Part shown: piece after piece, positions 54,797 to 64,000 of the stretch
How positions within the stretch are numbered: position 1 is the first letter of the stretch
How the letters are laid out: the number at the start of each line of letters is the position of its first letter
Assembly (NCBI RefSeq): GCF_034344865.1
Contig: NZ_CP133774.1
Span: forward strand, 4,898,001-4,962,000
Reading direction: 5' to 3'
Length of the DNA: 64,000 nucleotides
Origin: Pseudomonas sp. 10S4
Lineage (GTDB): Bacteria; Pseudomonadota; Gammaproteobacteria; Pseudomonadales; Pseudomonadaceae
Made by a program: the position numbers and the translations under genes
Notes under the pieces: model-generated
Seen by the model: only the letters and a program-made list of their open reading frames with translations
Database searches by the model: none
Told to the model about the DNA's origin: nothing

Positions 54797-56227
54797 TCAA
54801 CGATTCATCGGCGCAACAAACCGACTCTTTGCCACGCTGTAAATGTCCGGCTCGTCACTGTCGACAATCTTGAAGGCAATGGTCTGCGAACTGCTGCTTG
54901 GCCGTTCCGTGGTCATTGCCACCGACACCGGCACATCGACAATCTCACCCGGCGCAAGGCTCAACTCGGTCTTGCCTTGCAGCTGGAAGCCATCGCCGTC
55001 CACCAGGCTCAGGCGATAATCCTGACGCTGCTGGGTCTTGTTGATGACTTTGAGGCTGTAGATGTTTTCGATCTGGCCTTCGCTGTTTTCACGGTACATG
55101 CCACGGTCTTTGGTGACGTCCAGCGACACCATCGGTCGTTCCACCAGCGCCATGGCCAATGCGCCAATCATCACCAGCAGCACCGCCGTGTAGCCGATCA
55201 ACCGAGGCCGCAGCAGGTGGGTCTTGCCACCTTGCAACTCATGCTCGGAGGTGTAGCTGATCAGGCCGCGAGGGTAGTTCATTTTGTCCATGATCGAATC
55301 GCAGGCATCGATGCACGCCGCGCAGCCGATGCATTCCATCTGCAAGCCGTCGCGGATGTCGATGCCGGTCGGGCAGACCTGCACGCAGAGCTGGCAGTCG
55401 ATGCAATCACCGAGACCCACCTCGGCCGGTTTGACCTCGCGTTTGCGCGGGCCACGGTTTTCGCCACGGGCCACGTCGTAGGAAATGGTCAGGGTGTCCT
55501 TGTCGAACATCACGCTCTGGAACCGCGCATAAGGGCACATGTGCATGCACACCGCTTCACGCAGCCAGCCGGCGTTGATGTACGTGGCGCCGGTGAAGAA
55601 GATCACCCAGAACAGACTGACGCCGGCCATTTGCAGGGTCAGCAGTTCTTCGGCCAGTGGCCGGATTGGCGTGAAGTAACCGACAAAGGTCAGGCCGGTC
55701 AGCAGGCTGATGCCCAGCCACAACGTGTGCTTGGCCGAACGCCGCAGCAGTTTGTTCAGGCCCCAGGGCGCGGCTTGCAGTTTGATTCGCTGGTTGCGCT
55801 CGCCTTCGGTGATTTTCTCGCACCACATGAAGATCCAAGTCCAGGAGCTCTGCGGGCAGGTGTAGCCGCACCAGACGCGGCCGGCGAACACGGTGATCGC
55901 AAACAGGCCGAACGCGGCAATGATCAACAGCGCCGAGAGCAGGATGAAATCCTGCGGCCAGAAGGTCGCGCCAAAGATGTGGAATTTGCTTTCAGACAGG
56001 TCCCAGAGCACCGCTTGGCGGCCACCCCAGTTCAGCCACACCGTGCCGAAAAACGCGAGGAACAGAAAGCCCGCGCCGCTCATGCGCAAGGTGCGGAACA
56101 GCCCGGTGAAGCTGCGGGTGTGGATCAGGTTGTCGCTGGATTTGGCCTTCATCTTTGGACGCGAAGGCTCATAGCGCTGTACGACTGGGGCGCTTTCTAC
56201 GGTTCGGACGGGGATTCTATCGCTCAT
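54797..56227 (-). CDS. ccoG: Cytochrome c oxidase accessory protein CcoG-like
   Basis: ATG 56227 (MSDRIPVRTVES) gives 476 residues. Five membrane segments and three cysteine-rich stretches occur: CGYTCPQSSW and CMHMCPYARFQ, and the bacterioferredoxin-like pair CIDCQLCVQVCPTG and CIGCAACIDACDS (two [4Fe-4S] clusters), then a C-terminal Ig-like periplasmic domain. CcoG-type proteins reduce copper for cbb3 assembly. This copy stands apart from a ccoNOPQ operon, next to MocR, as PA4131. Its promoter shares the ccoN4/NirB-like element. Confidence 0.88.
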   Translation of the reverse strand: MSDRIPVRTVESAPVVQRYEPSRPKMKAKSSDNLIHTRSFTGLFRTLRMSGAGFLFLAFFGTVWLNWGGRQAVLWDLSESKFHIFGATFWPQDFILLSALLIIAAFGLFAITVFAGRVWCGYTCPQSSWTWIFMWCEKITEGERNQRIKLQAAPWGLNKLLRRSAKHTLWLGISLLTGLTFVGYFTPIRPLAEELLTLQMAGVSLFWVIFFTGATYINAGWLREAVCMHMCPYARFQSVMFDKDTLTISYDVARGENRGPRKREVKPAEVGLGDCIDCQLCVQVCPTGIDIRDGLQMECIGCAACIDACDSIMDKMNYPRGLISYTSEHELQGGKTHLLRPRLIGYTAVLLVMIGALAMALVERPMVSLDVTKDRGMYRENSEGQIENIYSLKVINKTQQRQDYRLSLVDGDGFQLQGKTELSLAPGEIVDVPVSVAMTTERPSSSSQTIAFKIVDSDEPDIYSVAKSRFVAPMNR

Positions 56228-56262
56228 GGTCTTTCGCTCATCAGCCTCCATCAGGCCGGTGC

Positions 56263-56323
56263 ACTATGAGCGTCGATCTGTTTGCATAACAGGCTCAGCT
56301 ATTGCAATAAAAAGCGGATCAGA
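56263..56323 (-). promoter_or_regulatory. ccoG promoter with shared upstream element
   Basis: On minus: TCTGATCCGC (56323-56314), 15 bases, CTGAGCCTGTTATG (56298-56285), 16 bases, CATAGT (56268-56263). The spacings are exactly those of the ccoN4 and NirB-like promoters. The predicted -10 ends 35 bases ahead of the ATG. Confidence 0.6.
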
Positions 56324-56422
56324 TGGCATTCAAGCGAGTGCCTGCGACAAGTTGATGCACCTGCCGCCGCTGGCTGCGGGCGCCTATCTCAGGCGCCCGG
56401 GGCGGTTGTTGATCCGGGTCAG

Positions 56423-56662
56423 TCAAATCACCGAATCACTGTCGGTGGCCCTCAAATGCTTACGACCGTCGACAGCGCCTGCTACGGTCAATGCGTCGGC
56501 TTCTGCTTCGGTGATGTAGATGCGTTCGCCGTTCATCTCCACCGCGGACATGGCTTTTTCCGAGTCGGTGATGATGGTGACGTCGGGGCACAGACGAATT
56601 TCTTCGCCGTTCTCGGTGGTGAAAAAGCAAGTCTGGGTTTCGGTATCGATGCGCACGGTCAT
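56423..56662 (-). CDS. DUF3203 family small protein
   Basis: The 79-residue frame MTVRIDTETQTCFFTTENGEEIRL, with ERIYITEAEADALTVAGAVDGRKHL near the end, is the DUF3203 pattern of pseudomonads. RBS AAAAAGGACAGTCCC. Function unknown; it is monocistronic upstream (on minus) of the convergent-looking gap to ccoG. Confidence 0.85.
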   Translation of the reverse strand: MTVRIDTETQTCFFTTENGEEIRLCPDVTIITDSEKAMSAVEMNGERIYITEAEADALTVAGAVDGRKHLRATDSDSVI

Positions 56663-56820
56663 GGGACTGTCCTTTTTCAGCGGAGACTAAAACGTTAGGT
56701 CGCCAAGGACGGCCTTCGTTCTGTGCAACCGATTAATGGTCGGCGCGGTCCATCCTCTACAACCGACTTTCTGTTGAAGAAGAAGGAATGGCCCATGGAC
56801 GCCTGCGTGGGGGCGAAGTG

Positions 56821-56985
56821 TTATGGACTGCCGATCACCGGCGGCATGGTTGTCGGCGGTTCTTCGCGAGGTGGCGGGGTGGTGCCCGGTGGTTCTTGCT
56901 CGGGCACCGGGTCCGGTTCGGTCTCGGGAATGGTCGGGGTGTCGATGTTCGGGTCCGGCGTTTCGGCAGGGATCGGGATACTCAT
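56821..56985 (-). CDS. Proline/glutamate-rich 54-residue protein
   Basis: ATG 56985 follows a strong RBS AAGGAGG (56990-56996). The protein is MSIPIPAETPDPNIDTP, then repeated PEP/PP units to MPPVIGSP, about one third proline. No signal peptide or fold. The RBS quality and codon use favour translation; I have seen similar Pro-rich short proteins in Pseudomonas next to glycogen/trehalose genes. No function known. Confidence 0.7.
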   Translation of the reverse strand: MSIPIPAETPDPNIDTPTIPETEPDPVPEQEPPGTTPPPREEPPTTMPPVIGSP

Positions 56986-57203
56986 CGGTCAAGCCTCCTT
57001 GTGGCACATGGCGTGAGTCGTGCTTAAGTAGATTGACCACCGCGAAAAGGTTTTGATTCCCCCGAACGCTCAGGCAAATCCCCGTGAACTTTTAGCGGCG
57101 CCTGTCGCTCGGAACCTAAGTGAGTTCATTCCGGGACGGACTGGCCCATGTGGATGAACATCAAGCACAAGAGCGTCCTTGGGGCGTAAAGGAGAGATGC
57201 TCG

Positions 57204-59204
57204 ATGATCGCTGAAAAACCGACAGAACTCAGTTACAACCCGCACATGCCGCTGTCGCAGGCGTTGTTGCTGCCGCGCATCGTCATCGAAGACACCATGC
57301 CGATCCTCGACGGCGGGCAGTTTGCCGTCAAAGCTGTGGTCGGTCAGGACGTGTTGGTCACCAGCAAAGTCTTTGCCGACGGTCACGACAAACTGGCCGT
57401 GCGCATTCGTTGGCGCAACGAGGGCGAAGAGTCCTGGCACAGCGAAACCATGCAGGAGCTGGGCAACAATGGCTGGCAGGGCCGGTTCCGGGTCGAGCGC
57501 CAGGGCCGTCACATTTACTGCATCGAAGCCTGGATCGATCAGTTCGCCAGCTTCTGTTATGAGCTGGAAAAAAACACACCGCCCGCGTGCCGGTGAGCCT
57601 GGAGTTGCAGGAAGGCCGCACGTTGGTCCATCAAGCCGTCGAGCGCAGCGACGGTCAGCTGAGCGAGCAATTGGCGGGGCTGCACCATGAACTGTCCGGG
57701 CTGCTCGAAACCGAGCAGGTCGCGCTATTTCTGCACCAGCGTAGCGCCGAACTCATGGCCCAGGCGGATCACCGCGCCTTCCTGAGCCTGAGCCCGGAAT
57801 ACCCGCTGGACGTGGAACGGGAAATCGCCCAATTTGCCAGTTGGTACGAGCTGTTTCCACGCTCGATCACCGACGATCCCACCCGTCATGGCACCTTTAA
57901 CGATGTGCACGCGCGACTGCCGATGATTCAGGACATGGGCTTCGATGTGCTCTACCTCCCACCGATCCACCCGATCGGCCGTTCAGTTACCGTAAGGGCC
58001 CGAACAATTCCCTGACCGCCGGCCCCGACGATCCGGGCAGTCCGTATGCCATTGGCAGCGCCGAGGGCGGGCACGAGGCAATTCACTCCGAGCTGGGCAG
58101 CCGCGAAGACTTCCGCCGGTTGGTCGTTGCGGCGGCGGATCATGGGCTGGAAATCGCTCTCGACTTCGCGATCCAGTGTTCCCAGGACCACCCGTGGCTG
58201 GAACAGCATCCGGGCTGGTTCAACTGGCGCTCCGGACGGCAGCGATCAACTACGCCGAGAACCCGCCGAAGAAGTACCAGGACATCGTCAACGTCGATTT
58301 CTACGCCGCCGACGCAATTCCCAGCCTCTGGGTCGAATTGCGCGACATCGTGGTCGGTTGGGTCGAGGAGGGCGTGAAGATCTTTCGCGTCGATAACCCA
58401 CACACCAAACCGCTGCCGTTCTGGCAATGGCTGATCGCCGATGTGCGGGCGTTGCACCCGGAAGTGATCTTCCTCGCCGAAGCCTTTACCACCCCGGCGA
58501 TGATGGCGCGGCTGGGCAAGGTCGGTTACTCCCAGAGCTACACCTACTTCACCTGGCGCAACACCAAGTACGAACTGTCGACCTATTTCAGTGAACTGAA
58601 CGAGTCGCCGTGGCGTGAATGCTTCCGCCCGAATTTCTTCGTCAACACGCCGGACATCAATCCGGGGTTTCTCCACGAATCCGGGCGTCCGGGGTTTCTC
58701 ATCCGCGCGGCGCTGGCGACCATGGGCTCGGGCCTGTGGGGCATGTATTCAGGCTTCGAACTGTGCGAAGCCGCCGCTGTGCCAGGCAAGGAGGAATACC
58801 TCGATTCCGAGAAGTACGAGATCCGTCCACGGGACTTCAATGCGCCGGGCAACATCATTGCCGAGATCGCTCAGCTCAACCGCATTCGCCGGCAGAACCC
58901 GGCGCTACAGACGCATCTGGGGCTGAAGCTCTACAACGCCTGGAACGACAACATTCTGTATTTCGGTAAACGTAGCGCCGACGGTAGCAACTTCATTCTG
59001 GTGGCCGTCAGCCTTGATCCGCATAACGTCCAGGAGGCTGATTTCGAGTTGCCGCTGTGGGAAATGGGCCTGCCCGACGACGCCAGCACCCAGGGCGAAG
59101 ACTTGATGAACGGCCATCGCTGGACCTGGTACGGCAAATACCAATTCATGCGGATCGACCCGGTGCATCAGCCGTTCGGCATTTGGCGAATCACCACCTC
59201 TTGA
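57204..59204 (+). CDS. glgE: GlgE-type maltosyltransferase (alpha-1,4-glucan:maltose-1-P), frameshifted here
   Basis: ATG 57204 with AGGAGAG upstream. One protein of about 665 residues is spread over several frames. The N-terminal carbohydrate-binding part goes to YELEK, where the A7 run at 57568-57574 is one A short (A8 restores [14 protein letters not shown]). Shifts follow near 57981-57992 (after HPIGRS) and at 58232-58252 (two surplus [21 protein letters not shown] restored). The GH13 domain has nucleophile region [10 protein letters not shown] and acid/base LAEAFTTP. GlgE extends alpha-1,4-glucan with maltose-1-phosphate made by the TreS-maltokinase encoded next. The indels look like sequencing errors. 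Confidence 0.88.
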
Positions 59205-59205
59205 C

Positions 59206-59346
59206 TGTGGCGAGAGGGATTGCCTGTGGCGAGGGGGCTTGCCCCCGTTGGGCTGCGAAGCGGCCCCTACTTTTCCTTCAGCCACATCCAGTTATCCGGA
59301 TTTACGACTGCTTCGCAGCCGAACGGGGGCAAGCCCCCTCGCCACA
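59206..59346. repeat. REP cluster, class B
   Basis: A partial GTGGCGAGAGGGATTGCC unit precedes GTGGCGAGGGGGCTTGCCCC, and the right arm GGGGGCAAGCCCCCTCGCCAC closes the palindrome. Confidence 0.88.
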
Positions 59347-59411
59347 AAAGCCCTCTCACCATAGATAGGTGCTCGGCTCAGCGGTTAATTTGAATTCAAC
59401 AGGAGTTTCAA

Positions 59412-62400
59412 ATGGCGAAGAAACCCAAGTCAGCCACTTTTATCAAAGACCCGCTCTGGTACAAGGATGCGGTGATTTATCAGGTTCACGTTAAGTCTTT
59501 TTTCGACTCCAACAACGACGGGATCGGCGACTTTCCCGGTCTGATCGCCAAACTCGATTACATTGCCGATCTAGGCGTCAACACCATCTGGCTGTTGCCG
59601 TTCTATCCCTCGCCACGTCGGGATGACGGTTATGACATTGCCGAATACCGCGGCGTCCATTCCGACTACGGCACCATGGCCGATGCCAAACGCTTCATCG
59701 CCGAGGCCCACAAGCGCGGCCTGCGCGTCATCACCGAGCTGGTCATCAACCACACCTCCGACCAGCACGCCTGGTTCCAGCGCGCACGCAAGGCCAAGAA
59801 AGGCTCAGCCGCCCGGGACTTCTACGTCTGGTCCGATGACGATCAAAAGTACGACGGCACCCGCATCATTTTCCTCGACACCGAGAAGTCCAACTGGACG
59901 TGGGACCCGGTCGCCGGCCAGTACTTCTGGCACCGTTTCTACTCCCACCAACCGGACCTGAACTTCGACAACCCGCAAGTCATGAAAGCCGTGCTCTCGG
60001 TGATGCGCTACTGGCTCGACATGGGCATCGACGGGCTGCGGCTTGATGCGATCCCGTACCTGATCGAACGCGACGGCACCAACAACGAGAACCTCCCCGA
60101 GACCCACGACGTCCTCAAGCAGATCCGTGCCGAAATCGACGCCAATTACCCCGACCGCATGCTGCTGGCCGAGGCCAACCAATGGCCGGAAGACACTCAG
60201 CTGTACTTCGGTGACACCGACGCCAAGGGCCTGAACGGCGACGAATGCCACATGGCGTTCCACTTCCCGCTGATGCCGCGCATGTACATGGCGCTGGCCC
60301 AGGAAGACCGTTTTCCGATCACCGATATCCTGCGTCAGACCCCGGAAATCCCGGCCAACTGCCAGTGGGCGATTTTCCTGCGCAACCACGATGAGCTGAC
60401 CCTGGAAATGGTCACCGACAAGGAGCGTGATTATCTGTGGAATTACTACGCGGCCGACCGTCGAGCGCGGATCAACCTGGGGATTCGCCGCCGTCTCGCG
60501 CCGCTGATGGAGCGCGACCGCCGTCGTGTCGAGCTGCTCAACAGTTTGCTGCTGTCGATGCCCGGCACGCCGACGATGTATTACGGCGATGAAATCGGCA
60601 TGGGCGACAACATCTACCTCGGCGACCGCGATGGCGTGCGTACGCCGATGCAATGGTCGATTGACCGTAACGGCGGCTTCTCCCGCGCCGACCCGGCCAG
60701 CCTGGTGCTGCCGCCGATCATGGACCCCCAATACGGCTACCTGTCGGTCAACGTCGAAACCCAGGCCGGCGACCCGCATTCACTGCTGAACTGGACCCGG
60801 CGCATGCTTGCAGTGCGCAAGCAGTCCAAGGCCTTCGGTCGCGGCACGCTGAAAATGCTTTCGCCGAGCAACCGCAGGATTCTGGCCTACACCCGTGAAT
60901 TCACCGGTGCCGACGGCAAACACGAAATCATTCTGTGTGTGGCCAACGTGTCCCGCAGCGCGCAAGCGGCAGAACTCGACTTGTCAGCCTACGTCGGCAT
61001 GGTCCCGGTGGAGATGCTCGGCGGTAACGCCTTCCCGCCGATTGGCCAGTTAAGTTTCCTCCTGACCCTGGCGCCATATGGTTTCTACTGGTTTGTACTC
61101 GCGGCGGAAAACCAGATGCCGAGCTGGCACGTGGAACCGGCGCAAAGCCTGCCGGACTTCACCACGCTGGTGCTGAAAAAACGCATGGAAGAACTGCTCG
61201 AAGCGCCATCTCGCGGCACGCTGGAGCAAGGCATCCTGCCGAACTGGTTGCAGAACCGTCGCTGGTTTGCCGGCAAGGACACGGCCATCGACAGCGTCAA
61301 CATCGCTTATGGCGTACGTTTCGGTGACCCGCTGCACCCAGTGTTGTTGAGTGAAATCGACGTCACCAGTGGCGGCCAGACCAGTCGCTATCAACTGCCG
61401 TTCGGCTTTATCGCCGAAGATCAGGTTGGCGCGGCGTTGCCGCAACAACTGGCGTTGGCGCGGGTTCGGCGAGTGCGCCAGGTCGGTTTGATCACTGATG
61501 CGTTCAGCCTCGACACCTACATCCGCGCCGTGCTGGAAGGCATGCAAGCCAGTACCGTGTTGCAGTCCAGCGAAGGCGAGATTCGTTTCGAGCCAACTGC
61601 CGAACTGGCCAAACGCGGTCTGACCGCCGAATCGGACGTGCGTTACCTGTCCGCCGAGCAGTCCAACAGTTCGGTGGTGATCGGCAACAGCCTGGTGCTG
61701 AAACTGATCCGCAAACTTGCCTCGGGCGTGCACCCGGAACTGGAAATGAGCGCGTACCTGACCGCCGCCGGTTTCGGCAATATTTCGCCGTTGCTCGGTT
61801 CGGTGATTCGCCGTGATTCGAAGGGCGAAGACACCCTGTTGATGATTGCCCAAGGCTATTTGAGCAATCAGGGCGACGCGTGGGAATGGACGCAGAACAA
61901 CCTTGAACGGGCGCTGCGGGACGAACTGGCCGATGCCATGTCCGAGCAGGAGCAGCACTACAACGCCCTCGGCGAACTGAAAGATTTCGCCGGTATGCTG
62001 GGCCAGCGCCTGGGGGAAATGCACGTGGTGCTGGCAACGCCCACCGACGACCCGGACTTCGCCCCACAAGTCACGACACAAAAGGATGCCCTGGCTTCGG
62101 CCAAGGACGTGGCGGCACAATTGGAACACGCCTTGAAGTTGCTCAAACAGCATCAAAGCGAACTGAACCCGGCAGACAAAGCCTTGGTCAGTCATTTGCT
62201 GGACAACAAAAAAGCCATTCTCGGCCATGTCCAGGAACTCGGTAAAAAAGCCGCAGGGGGGCTGCGTATTCGGGTCCACGGCGACTTGCATTTGGGCCAG
62301 GTATTGGTGATCAAGGGCGACGCTTACTTGATCGACTTCGAAGGTGAGCCGGCGCGGCCACTCAGCGAGCGGCGCGGTAAGCACAGCCCGTATAAAGATG

Positions 62401-62753
62401 TGAGCGGGGTGTTGCGTTCGTTCGATTACGCGGCAGCGATGGCGATCAACGTGCATAACGTCGACAACACCGCCGATGCCCGGGCAGCCCGGCAACGGGT
62501 GGCCGATCGTTATTTAAGTGAAGCGCGACAGTCATTTATCGACGCTTATCGGCTGGCGGCAGCTAGTCTTGCTCATGCGTGGCAAGATCCTGAGGGCGAA
62601 GACGCTGCACTGGCGTTGTTCGGTCTGGAGAAGGCGGCCTATGAAGTGGCTTATGAGGCGGAAAATCGCCCCACCTGGCTGCCGGTGCCGTTGCACGGTT
62701 TGTATGGGTTATTGAGTGGGCTCAAACCCTTTTCCGATCTTGGTGGAGAGTAG
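59412..62753 (+). CDS. treS: Trehalose synthase-maltokinase fusion
   Basis: The 1113-residue protein joins two enzymes. The GH13 TreS half (residues about 1-545) has [11 protein letters not shown] (nucleophile Asp), [10 protein letters not shown] (acid/base Glu) and [11 protein letters not shown]. The C-terminal maltokinase half (about 560-1113) has a phosphotransferase catalytic loop HGDLHLGQ and metal site YLIDFEGEP. Together they convert trehalose to maltose and then maltose-1-phosphate for GlgE. RBS AACAGGAGTTTCAA. The gene is intact and 2 bases ahead of glgB. Confidence 0.94.
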   Translation: MAKKPKSATFIKDPLWYKDAVIYQVHVKSFFDSNNDGIGDFPGLIAKLDYIADLGVNTIWLLPFYPSPRRDDGYDIAEYRGVHSDYGTMADAKRFIAEAHKRGLRVITELVINHTSDQHAWFQRARKAKKGSAARDFYVWSDDDQKYDGTRIIFLDTEKSNWTWDPVAGQYFWHRFYSHQPDLNFDNPQVMKAVLSVMRYWLDMGIDGLRLDAIPYLIERDGTNNENLPETHDVLKQIRAEIDANYPDRMLLAEANQWPEDTQLYFGDTDAKGLNGDECHMAFHFPLMPRMYMALAQEDRFPITDILRQTPEIPANCQWAIFLRNHDELTLEMVTDKERDYLWNYYAADRRARINLGIRRRLAPLMERDRRRVELLNSLLLSMPGTPTMYYGDEIGMGDNIYLGDRDGVRTPMQWSIDRNGGFSRADPASLVLPPIMDPQYGYLSVNVETQAGDPHSLLNWTRRMLAVRKQSKAFGRGTLKMLSPSNRRILAYTREFTGADGKHEIILCVANVSRSAQAAELDLSAYVGMVPVEMLGGNAFPPIGQLSFLLTLAPYGFYWFVLAAENQMPSWHVEPAQSLPDFTTLVLKKRMEELLEAPSRGTLEQGILPNWLQNRRWFAGKDTAIDSVNIAYGVRFGDPLHPVLLSEIDVTSGGQTSRYQLPFGFIAEDQVGAALPQQLALARVRRVRQVGLITDAFSLDTYIRAVLEGMQASTVLQSSEGEIRFEPTAELAKRGLTAESDVRYLSAEQSNSSVVIGNSLVLKLIRKLASGVHPELEMSAYLTAAGFGNISPLLGSVIRRDSKGEDTLLMIAQGYLSNQGDAWEWTQNNLERALRDELADAMSEQEQHYNALGELKDFAGMLGQRLGEMHVVLATPTDDPDFAPQVTTQKDALASAKDVAAQLEHALKLLKQHQSELNPADKALVSHLLDNKKAILGHVQELGKKAAGGLRIRVHGDLHLGQVLVIKGDAYLIDFEGEPARPLSERRGKHSPYKDVSGVLRSFDYAAAMAINVHNVDNTADARAARQRVADRYLSEARQSFIDAYRLAAASLAHAWQDPEGEDAALALFGLEKAAYEVAYEAENRPTWLPVPLHGLYGLLSGLKPFSDLGGE

Positions 62754-62755
62754 TC

Positions 62756-64000
62756 ATGAGTTTCTCGAACACGGAACAGGGGCACCACAAAGAAACACTG
62801 CTGCCCAGGGCGTCGGACATTGATGCGTTGGTACGCGCTGAACACCACGACCCCTTTGCCATACTCGGCCCCCACGGCGATGACAATGGCGGGCAATTCA
62901 TCCGGGCCTATCTGCCAGACGCTTTAAGTGTCCAGGTGTTGGCCAAAGACTCCGGCGAAGAGCTCGGCAGTCTTGAAGCCACTCAGACACCGGGGCTGTT
63001 CGTCGGCCACTTTGACCGCGCCCAGCCGTACCTGCTGCGCACCCGTTGGGCCGGCGGCGAGCAAGTGGCCGAAGACCCTTACAGCTTCGGGCCGCTGCTC
63101 GGTGAGATGGACTTGTACCTGTTTGCCGAAGGCAATCACCGCGATCTCAGCGCCTGCCTCGGCGCGCAGTTGAAGAACGTCGATGGCGTTGATGGCGTGC
63201 GGTTCGCTGTGTGGGCGCCGAATGCCAAACGGGTGTCGGTGGTCGGCGATTTCAATGTCTGGGACGGTCGTCGTCACCCGATGCGTCTACGTCATCCGAC
63301 CGGGGTCTGGGAGTTGTTCATTCCGCGCCTGCAAGCAGGGGAGGCGTACAAGTACGAAATCCTCGGCACTCAAGGCATTTTGCCGCTCAAGGCTGACCCA
63401 ATGGCTTTGGCCACGCAGATGCCGCCGGACACTGCTTCGAAAGTCGCTTCGCCGCTGAGCATCGACTGGCAGGACCACGAGTGGATGCAGTCCCGTGGCG
63501 ACCGCCAAAAACCGAGTGCGCCGCTGTCGATCTACGAGCTGCACGCCGGTTCCTGGCAGTGCGAACTGGATGATCTGGGCGAAGTCGCCCGCCAGTACAC
63601 CTGGCACGAATTGGCCGAGCGGCTGATTCCGTATGTGAAGGAGCTGGGTTTCACCCACATTGAGCTGATGCCGATCATGGAGCACCCGTTCGGCGGTTCC
63701 TGGGGTTATCAGTTGCTCTCGCAATTTGCCCCGAGCGCCCGTTACGGCACGCCGGATGACTTCGCCGCGTTCGTCAACGCCTGTCACCAGGCTGACATCG
63801 GCGTGATCCTCGACTGGGTGCCGGCGCATTTCCCTACCGATACCCACGGTCTGGCGCAGTTCGACGGCACGGCGTTGTATGAATACGCCAACCCGATGGA
63901 AGGCTTCCACCAGGATTGGGACACGCTGATCTACAACCTCGGCCGCACCGAAGTGCACGGCTACATGCTGGCTTCGGCGCTGCACTGGCTCAAGCATTTC
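62756..64000 (+). CDS. glgB: 1,4-alpha-glucan branching enzyme GlgB, 3'-partial
   Basis: ATG 62756 starts 2 bases after the treS stop, with a GGAGAG RBS inside treS. The 415 visible residues have an N-terminal N1 and CBM48 domain ([15 protein letters not shown] in outline; [28 protein letters not shown]) and the first part of the GH13 barrel: [29 protein letters not shown]. The catalytic Asp/Glu come after the right edge. It branches the glucan made by GlgE. Confidence 0.94.
   Translation, partial: MSFSNTEQGHHKETLLPRASDIDALVRAEHHDPFAILGPHGDDNGGQFIRAYLPDALSVQVLAKDSGEELGSLEATQTPGLFVGHFDRAQPYLLRTRWAGGEQVAEDPYSFGPLLGEMDLYLFAEGNHRDLSACLGAQLKNVDGVDGVRFAVWAPNAKRVSVVGDFNVWDGRRHPMRLRHPTGVWELFIPRLQAGEAYKYEILGTQGILPLKADPMALATQMPPDTASKVASPLSIDWQDHEWMQSRGDRQKPSAPLSIYELHAGSWQCELDDLGEVARQYTWHELAERLIPYVKELGFTHIELMPIMEHPFGGSWGYQLLSQFAPSARYGTPDDFAAFVNACHQADIGVILDWVPAHFPTDTHGLAQFDGTALYEYANPMEGFHQDWDTLIYNLGRTEVHGYMLASALHWLKHF

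Noticed and set aside
1..64000. CRISPR arrays, rRNA genes, insertion-sequence transposases
   Set aside because: None seen: repeated units are all REP-type palindromes, and no transposase motif or regularly spaced direct repeats were found.

Overview
The window reads as a chromosome segment of a fluorescent Pseudomonas. It is GC-rich with Pseudomonas codon use, carries fourteen REP/REPIN-type palindromes of two classes between genes, and holds genus-typical genes (orphan cbb3 subunit I with a NirB-like reductase, a MocR regulator and CcoG; Tpx; MdtABC with an outer-membrane factor; the GlgE-TreS-GlgB trehalose/alpha-glucan operon; DUF6124 and DUF3203 small proteins).

Layout. (1) 1-7126: a plus-strand, translationally coupled operon cut by the left edge. 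It encodes a haem-oxygenase-like diiron oxidase, a NodU/CmcH carbamoyltransferase, a 38-residue peptide, a TauD/clavaminate-synthase-like dioxygenase, a double ATP-grasp ligase, a 42-codon SDR-like relic and a LysE exporter. It looks like a small-molecule (modified amino acid or dipeptide) biosynthesis and export cluster with no product I can name. (2) 7182-14158: a decayed prophage/accessory block next to tRNA-Ser(UGA). It has a truncated host gene, an NdpA fragment, a CI repressor, a cro gene fused by deletion to a tail-fibre start, a tail fibre with an internal stop, a stop-interrupted virion protein, an Rz stub and an AT-rich glycosyltransferase. (3) 14174-26366: mostly ordinary metabolism, transport and regulation, with an exported cytochrome c / lactone oxidase / PLP-enzyme operon. 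(4) 26493-30734 and 53176-56227: two halves of what is one cluster in P. aeruginosa (PA4129-PA4134: orphan ccoN4 and a small partner, NirB-like reductase, DUF934, MocR/MpaR, CcoG). The three main promoters share one multi-part element with identical spacing, which suggests one regulon. (5) 30947-39712: a membrane protein, an octahaem TPR cytochrome operon with DUF1254 and outer-membrane proteins, DUF6124 with a repeat-hairpin leader, YCII and SRPBCC proteins. (6) 39966-53024: Tpx, an RND tripartite pump, an MHYT-GGDEF-EAL protein and an SDR. (7) 56423-64000: small proteins, then glgE-treS-glgB, with glgB running off the right edge.

Sequence quality. At least nine single-base or two-base frameshift sites fall in otherwise well conserved genes, several in A/T or C homopolymers that are one base short or long. 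This looks like sequencing error more than gene death. Prophage-block lesions are different: they are substitutions to stop codons and deletions.
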